Below are positions 6,556 through 9,892 of a DNA stretch of 9,892 nucleotides, one piece after another. The DNA is taken from assembly GCA_035548675.1 (NCBI GenBank), contig DASZSJ010000146.1:1-9892 (forward strand), in the 5' to 3' direction. Each line of letters starts with the position of its first letter. The stretch's first letter is position 1. Below the pieces are notes generated by a model that ran no database searches, was not told the DNA's origin, and saw only the letters and a program-made list of their open reading frames with translations. A program made the position numbers and the translations under genes. Origin of the DNA: VRUE01 sp035548675 (GTDB lineage: Bacteria; Actinomycetota; Thermoleophilia; Solirubrobacterales; 70-9).

Positions 6556-6732
6556 AGCCGGAAGCGCGAGACGCGCCAGTTCCGCGACGCCTGCCGGGCG
6601 GCCGGCATCCGCACGATCGAGGAGCGAGCACGGGCCAGCGTCGACTTCCACACCTACAAGCGCCAGATCGGCCTCCGCGGCCACCTGTCCTACCGCGAGC
6701 TCGTCGAATGGCTGCGGGCATGGAAGGGGTGA
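6553..6732 (+). CDS. Small basic hypothetical protein (59 residues)
   Basis: GTG 6553 has GAGGG at 6540-6544 (8-nt gap), which decides this start; the frame is open further upstream to a TGA at 6424 but without a better start. The product begins MSRKRETRQFRDACRAAGIRT (written here without its last residues) and ends SYRELVEWLRAWKG. It is rich in Arg and Lys, looks fully alpha-helical and has no signal peptide. The amphipathic ending 'L(S/P)YxELVEWLRxW' looks like real protein rather than a chance frame, and I have the impression of small actinobacterial proteins of this shape, but I cannot name a family. A nucleic-acid-binding role would suit its charge (inference only). It occupies the otherwise gene-free stretch 6402-6797, between the inverted repeat and the transporter gene. 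Confidence 0.45.
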   Translation: MSRKRETRQFRDACRAAGIRTIEERARASVDFHTYKRQIGLRGHLSYRELVEWLRAWKG

Positions 6733-6785
6733 TCGCCGCCAGAGACCTTAAAGTTCCCTTACCTCACCGGCTCCTTTCCCTTGAC

Positions 6786-6791
6786 TAGCAT
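6786..6791 (+). promoter_or_regulatory. Candidate -10 box for a leaderless transporter mRNA
   Basis: TAGCAT matches the actinobacterial -10 form TANNNT and ends 6 nt before the GTG at 6798, so transcription could begin at the start codon itself. No Shine-Dalgarno lies upstream of that GTG (the sequence is CT-rich). No good -35 is visible at the usual distance; TTGACT at 6781-6786 is too close to serve. Confidence 0.35.
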
Positions 6792-6797
6792 CGTTTC

Positions 6798-9700
6798 GTG
6801 GGCGGGGAGACTTCAGGCGCCGCGTCTCGCTTGGCGCATCCGCGATTCGCTCTCTGCGTGGCCGTCGTCGTCTTCGTCGGCCTGGGGGCTATCGGCCTGA
6901 GCGTGGAGGGCAAGCTGCGGCCGTCTTCGCTCTTGGTGCCAGGCACGGCTTCGGCTGAAGGCGACCGCTTACTCCGGCAGGAGTTTGGGGACTCGGCGCC
7001 GTTCGTGGTCCTGCTGCGCGGGCCGACGGCGGCTCTGGACCGGCAGGGGCCGGGGGTGGTGCGGGAGTTGCGCTCCGAGCTGGGGGTCACCACGCTCTCG
7101 CCTTGGGACCGGGGGCACTTGGCGCGGTTGCGGCCGGGGCCGCGGCGGGCGCTGGTGCTGGTCGACTTTCACGTTGGCTCTGCCGAGGCGGTTAGCGACA
7201 GCGTCGACCGGCTCGATCAGGTCCTCGACGACAGTGTCCATTCGCCGGTGCGGGCGACGCAGACGGGGTTCGCGACTCTGTCGCGGGCGATCCGTGACGA
7301 ATCGGTGCGGTCGACTCGGATCGCGGAGCTCGTCGCGGTGCCGATCCTGCTCGTCGTCCTCCTGCTCGTCTTCCGCTCGCCGGTCGCCGCGCTGATCCCA
7401 CTGCTGTTCGGGGCCGCCGCGGTGCTCTCGGTTCGCGGGTTGCTGGCGCTCGCCGCCTCCTGGCTCGACGTCGACGGTTTCGCGCTCACTGTGGCGACGA
7501 TGATGGGGCTGGCGCTCGGCGTCGACTATGCGCTCCTGATGGTCTCCCGCTTCCGCGAGGAGCTCTCGGCCGGCCGCCCGCCGCTCGACGCAGCGGTCCG
7601 TACCCGGCGCTCCGCCGGCCGCACCACCGCCTACGCCGGCCTGACCCTGGTCCTGGCGATGGTCGTGATCCTCGTCGTCATGCCGGGCGACCTCTTCCTC
7701 TCGCTGGCCGGCACCGCGATCCTCACCACGCTCGTCAGCGTCGCCATCTCCACCCTCGTCGCGCCGCCGCTGCTCTGCCTGCTCGGGCCCAACGTCGACC
7801 GCTGGCGGCTCGGTCGCGCCGCCGGGGGCACGACGCTGATGGCCGCGGTCGGCGCCGCGCTTTCCCGCCCCAAGCTCGCCGCCGGGCTGATCGGCGGTGT
7901 GCTCGTGTTGCTCGCCCTGCCGGCGCTGTCGCTGAAGACCGGCCCGCCCAGCGCCACGCAGCTGCCCGAGTCCAACCAGGCGCGCCAGGACGCGCAGACC
8001 GTCGACCGGGCGATCGGCGCCGGTTGGGACGCGCCCTTCGTCCTCGTCGCCGCCTCCGAGCGCGGGCCGGTCACGACCGAGCGCCGGCTCGCCGCGCTGC
8101 GCCGCACCCAGCGGCAGGTCGCTCGCGACCCCGCCGTTCAGGCGGTCGTCGGACCTGGTCAGATCGAGCGCGAAGTCGCCCCGCTGCAGGAAGCCGGTAA
8201 CGAACTGCTCGCCGAAGAAGGCGACGCCGACCCGCGGAAGCTGGCCCGCCTCGGTAACCGGCTCGACCGCGCCGCCGGCGGGGTGGGCCGCCTTCGCGGC
8301 GGGATCGACGAAGCCGCCCAGGGAGCCGGGCTGCTCGCCACTGGTTCGCGCCGTGCCGGCGAAGGCGCGCAGCAGATCTCCGGCGGCCTCGAGGAAGCGA
8401 CCGCCGGCGCCGACGAAGCGGTCGCCGCGCTCGGCAAGCTGAGCCGCGGCTCCGGCCGCCTTGCCGCCGGCCAGGAACGGGCGGCGCTCGGCTCGCGCTC
8501 GGTCCGCGACGAAGTCGCTGCCCTGATGCCGCTGATCCGCCAGGGCGGCCTTGCCCGTGCCCGCCGCCTCCGCGCCGAGTTGCGCCAGGCAGCCGCCACC
8601 GACCCCAGCTTCGAGGACGCCGCCCGCGAAGCCGACCTGCTCGTCCGCAACCTGACCGAAGCCCGCAACCAGGCCCAGCGCGCCCGCAACCTCTCCAAGC
8701 GCCTGCACGAAGGCCAGCAGCAGCTCGCCGAGGGCGGCAGCGAACTGCACGCCGGCGCCGCCAGGCTCGACCGCGAAGCGCAGGCGCTCCCCGGCGGGCT
8801 CGACCAGCTCCGCGCCGGCGCCACCGAACTCGCCTCCGGCCTGGAAGCGCTGACCGGCGGCGCCGACGCCCTCTCCGGCAACCTCGCCAGCGGCGCCGAC
8901 CGCAGCGCCCCGCTGCAGCACGGCCTCGACCGCGCCTCGGTCCGCGTCTCCGCTCAGGCCTCCCGCGCCTCCGACCGGGTCGGCGAACTGCGCCGCTCCT
9001 CGCCCCGCATCTTCGACTCCGGCTCCTTCGTCCTCTCGGCGCTGGAAGGGGCGCCGCCGGCCGAACGCCGCCGCGCCGGCCAGGTCGTCTCCCTCGCCCA
9101 CGGCGGCCAGGGCGCGCAGATCCTCGTCATCCCCCGCTACACCTTCGACACCCCCGGCTCCGAAGCCCTCTACACCCGCCTGCGCGCCGACGGCGCCGCC
9201 CTCGCCCGCCGCTCGGACCTGCGAACCGGCGTCACCGGCGGCCCCGCCCAGCTCGCCGACTACACCGAGGCGGTCAACGCCCGCGTCCCCTGGGCGATCC
9301 TCGCGATCTCGCTCGCCACCTTCCTCGTCCTCGTCGCCGTCTTGCGCGCGATCCCGCTGGCGGCGATCGCCGTCGCCCTCAACCTGCTCACGGTCGGCGT
9401 CGCCTTCGGCGTCCTCACCCTGCTCTTCGACGTCCCCGCCGGCTGGCCGCTCGGCGGCCACAGCTACGTCGACGCGATCGGCGCCGCCGGCATCTTCGGC
9501 ATCGTCTTCGGCCTCTCGATCGACTACGCGGTCTTCCTCCTCACCCGCATGCGCGAGGCCCGCGAGGCCGGCATGCCCAACGAGGAGTCCGTCTACTTCG
9601 GCCTGCGCCGCACCGCCGCCGTCATCACCGGCGCCGCCGCGATCATGGTCGCCGTCTTCGTCGCCTTCGCCGCGGCGCCGATCGCCACCGTCAGCCAGCT

Positions 9701-9854
9701 CGGCACCGGGCTCACCGTCGCCGTCGTCCTCGACGCCACCGTGGTCCGGATCGTCTTGCTGCCGGCGCTGATGCTGCTGATCGGCGAGCGGGTCTGGTGG
9801 CTGCCACGGCCGCTGCAGCGGGTGCTGCCGAAGAGCGGTCTGCACGCCGCTTGA
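6798..9854 (+). CDS. MMPL/RND-family transporter
   Basis: A complete 1018-residue polytopic membrane protein of the MMPL family (actinobacterial MmpL-like RND exporters of lipids and hydrophobic compounds, driven by proton motive force). TM1 is about residues 16-36; the first outer domain about 37-174; TM2-TM6 about 175-330; TM7 about 360-379; the second outer domain about 380-828; TM8-TM12 about 830-995. The two Asp-Tyr pairs of the proton relay are present: GVDYALLMVSRFREE (D243-Y244, in TM4) and GLSIDYAVFLLTRMRE (D909-Y910, in TM10). The second outer domain carries a long Ala/Gly-rich helical insertion (about 455-735) with GxxxLxxG-type repeats, as in YhgE/Pip-like and large MmpL proteins. 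GTG 6798 starts directly before TM1; GTG 6858 would cut into TM1 and is less likely. The substrate cannot be read from the sequence; no biosynthetic genes adjoin it. Confidence 0.93.
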   Translation: MGGETSGAASRLAHPRFALCVAVVVFVGLGAIGLSVEGKLRPSSLLVPGTASAEGDRLLRQEFGDSAPFVVLLRGPTAALDRQGPGVVRELRSELGVTTLSPWDRGHLARLRPGPRRALVLVDFHVGSAEAVSDSVDRLDQVLDDSVHSPVRATQTGFATLSRAIRDESVRSTRIAELVAVPILLVVLLLVFRSPVAALIPLLFGAAAVLSVRGLLALAASWLDVDGFALTVATMMGLALGVDYALLMVSRFREELSAGRPPLDAAVRTRRSAGRTTAYAGLTLVLAMVVILVVMPGDLFLSLAGTAILTTLVSVAISTLVAPPLLCLLGPNVDRWRLGRAAGGTTLMAAVGAALSRPKLAAGLIGGVLVLLALPALSLKTGPPSATQLPESNQARQDAQTVDRAIGAGWDAPFVLVAASERGPVTTERRLAALRRTQRQVARDPAVQAVVGPGQIEREVAPLQEAGNELLAEEGDADPRKLARLGNRLDRAAGGVGRLRGGIDEAAQGAGLLATGSRRAGEGAQQISGGLEEATAGADEAVAALGKLSRGSGRLAAGQERAALGSRSVRDEVAALMPLIRQGGLARARRLRAELRQAAATDPSFEDAAREADLLVRNLTEARNQAQRARNLSKRLHEGQQQLAEGGSELHAGAARLDREAQALPGGLDQLRAGATELASGLEALTGGADALSGNLASGADRSAPLQHGLDRASVRVSAQASRASDRVGELRRSSPRIFDSGSFVLSALEGAPPAERRRAGQVVSLAHGGQGAQILVIPRYTFDTPGSEALYTRLRADGAALARRSDLRTGVTGGPAQLADYTEAVNARVPWAILAISLATFLVLVAVLRAIPLAAIAVALNLLTVGVAFGVLTLLFDVPAGWPLGGHSYVDAIGAAGIFGIVFGLSIDYAVFLLTRMREAREAGMPNEESVYFGLRRTAAVITGAAAIMVAVFVAFAAAPIATVSQLGTGLTVAVVLDATVVRIVLLPALMLLIGERVWWLPRPLQRVLPKSGLHAA

Positions 9855-9880
9855 GCGTGTTTGTGAGAACGTACAGACAG

Positions 9881-9886
9881 GGAGGA
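9881..9886 (+). promoter_or_regulatory. Shine-Dalgarno of a gene starting beyond the window
   Basis: GGAGGA, within the purine-rich run that closes the window, lies about 27 nt after the transporter stop. No start codon follows before the end, so the next gene probably begins within a few bases. The short gap and the lack of a hairpin after the transporter suggest co-transcription with it. Confidence 0.5.
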
Positions 9887-9892
9887 AGGGAG

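Noticed and set aside
6969..9845. Antisense open frame of 958 codons opposite the transporter
   Set aside because: Its composition (long runs of Gly, Asp, Glu, Arg, Gln) is what the complement of GC-rich coding DNA gives; it has no domain and no ribosome site that I can see, while the sense frame is a clear MMPL protein.
1..9892. CRISPR array, tRNA/rRNA genes, transposase or integrase, defence genes
   Set aside because: I looked for regularly spaced repeats, tRNA-like folds and the usual protein motifs and saw none.

Overview
The window is very GC-rich (one hand-counted 60-base stretch of the second gene is about 77% G+C). Its reading frames use GTG as well as ATG starts. Two adjoining secreted proteins, and a third with a different fold, look like the lineage-expanded hypothetical exoproteins of Solirubrobacterales/Thermoleophilia (deep-branching soil Actinobacteriota). 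That placement rests on recognising the protein families, not on a marker gene, so it is an inference. All genes I can support lie on the + strand; the long antisense open frames are GC-driven shadows.

Region by region: (1) 2-1315 is the C-terminal part of a PD40/TolB-type beta-propeller protein, cut off by the left edge and ending in a Lys/Arg-rich tail. (2) 1312-4161 overlaps it by ATGA and encodes a secreted ~949-residue protein with four copies of a Cys-Pro repeat motif and another basic tail; the overlap suggests translational coupling. (3) 4162-4377 is a GC-rich spacer with a candidate promoter, a small leader hairpin and a strong Shine-Dalgarno. (4) 4378-5796 encodes a secreted 472-residue protein made of two copies of one ~200-residue domain, with visibly lower GC than its neighbours. 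(5) 5797-5996 holds a strong hairpin (probable terminator) and, directly against it, a 34-codon relic that duplicates the 3' end of the gene at 1312-4161. (6) 5997-6401 encodes a small cytosolic-looking protein of unknown function. (7) 6397-6555 is a long interrupted inverted repeat of about 159 nt whose outer arms match over 23 nt with two non-Watson-Crick positions; a probable 59-residue protein (6553-6732) starts at its right edge. (8) 6798-9854 encodes a complete 1018-residue MMPL/RND-family membrane transporter, perhaps from a leaderless mRNA. The last bases carry a Shine-Dalgarno for a gene beyond the window.

Functionally the left half is a cluster of exported cell-surface or extracellular proteins, and the right half a proton-driven exporter of lipids or hydrophobic compounds. 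Nothing directly links the two halves beyond shared strand and an envelope theme. I see no defence system, CRISPR array, RNA gene, transposase or phage module. The most unusual signals are the duplicated 3' relic, the long inverted repeat with mirrored start contexts, and the compositional shift at 4378-5796.
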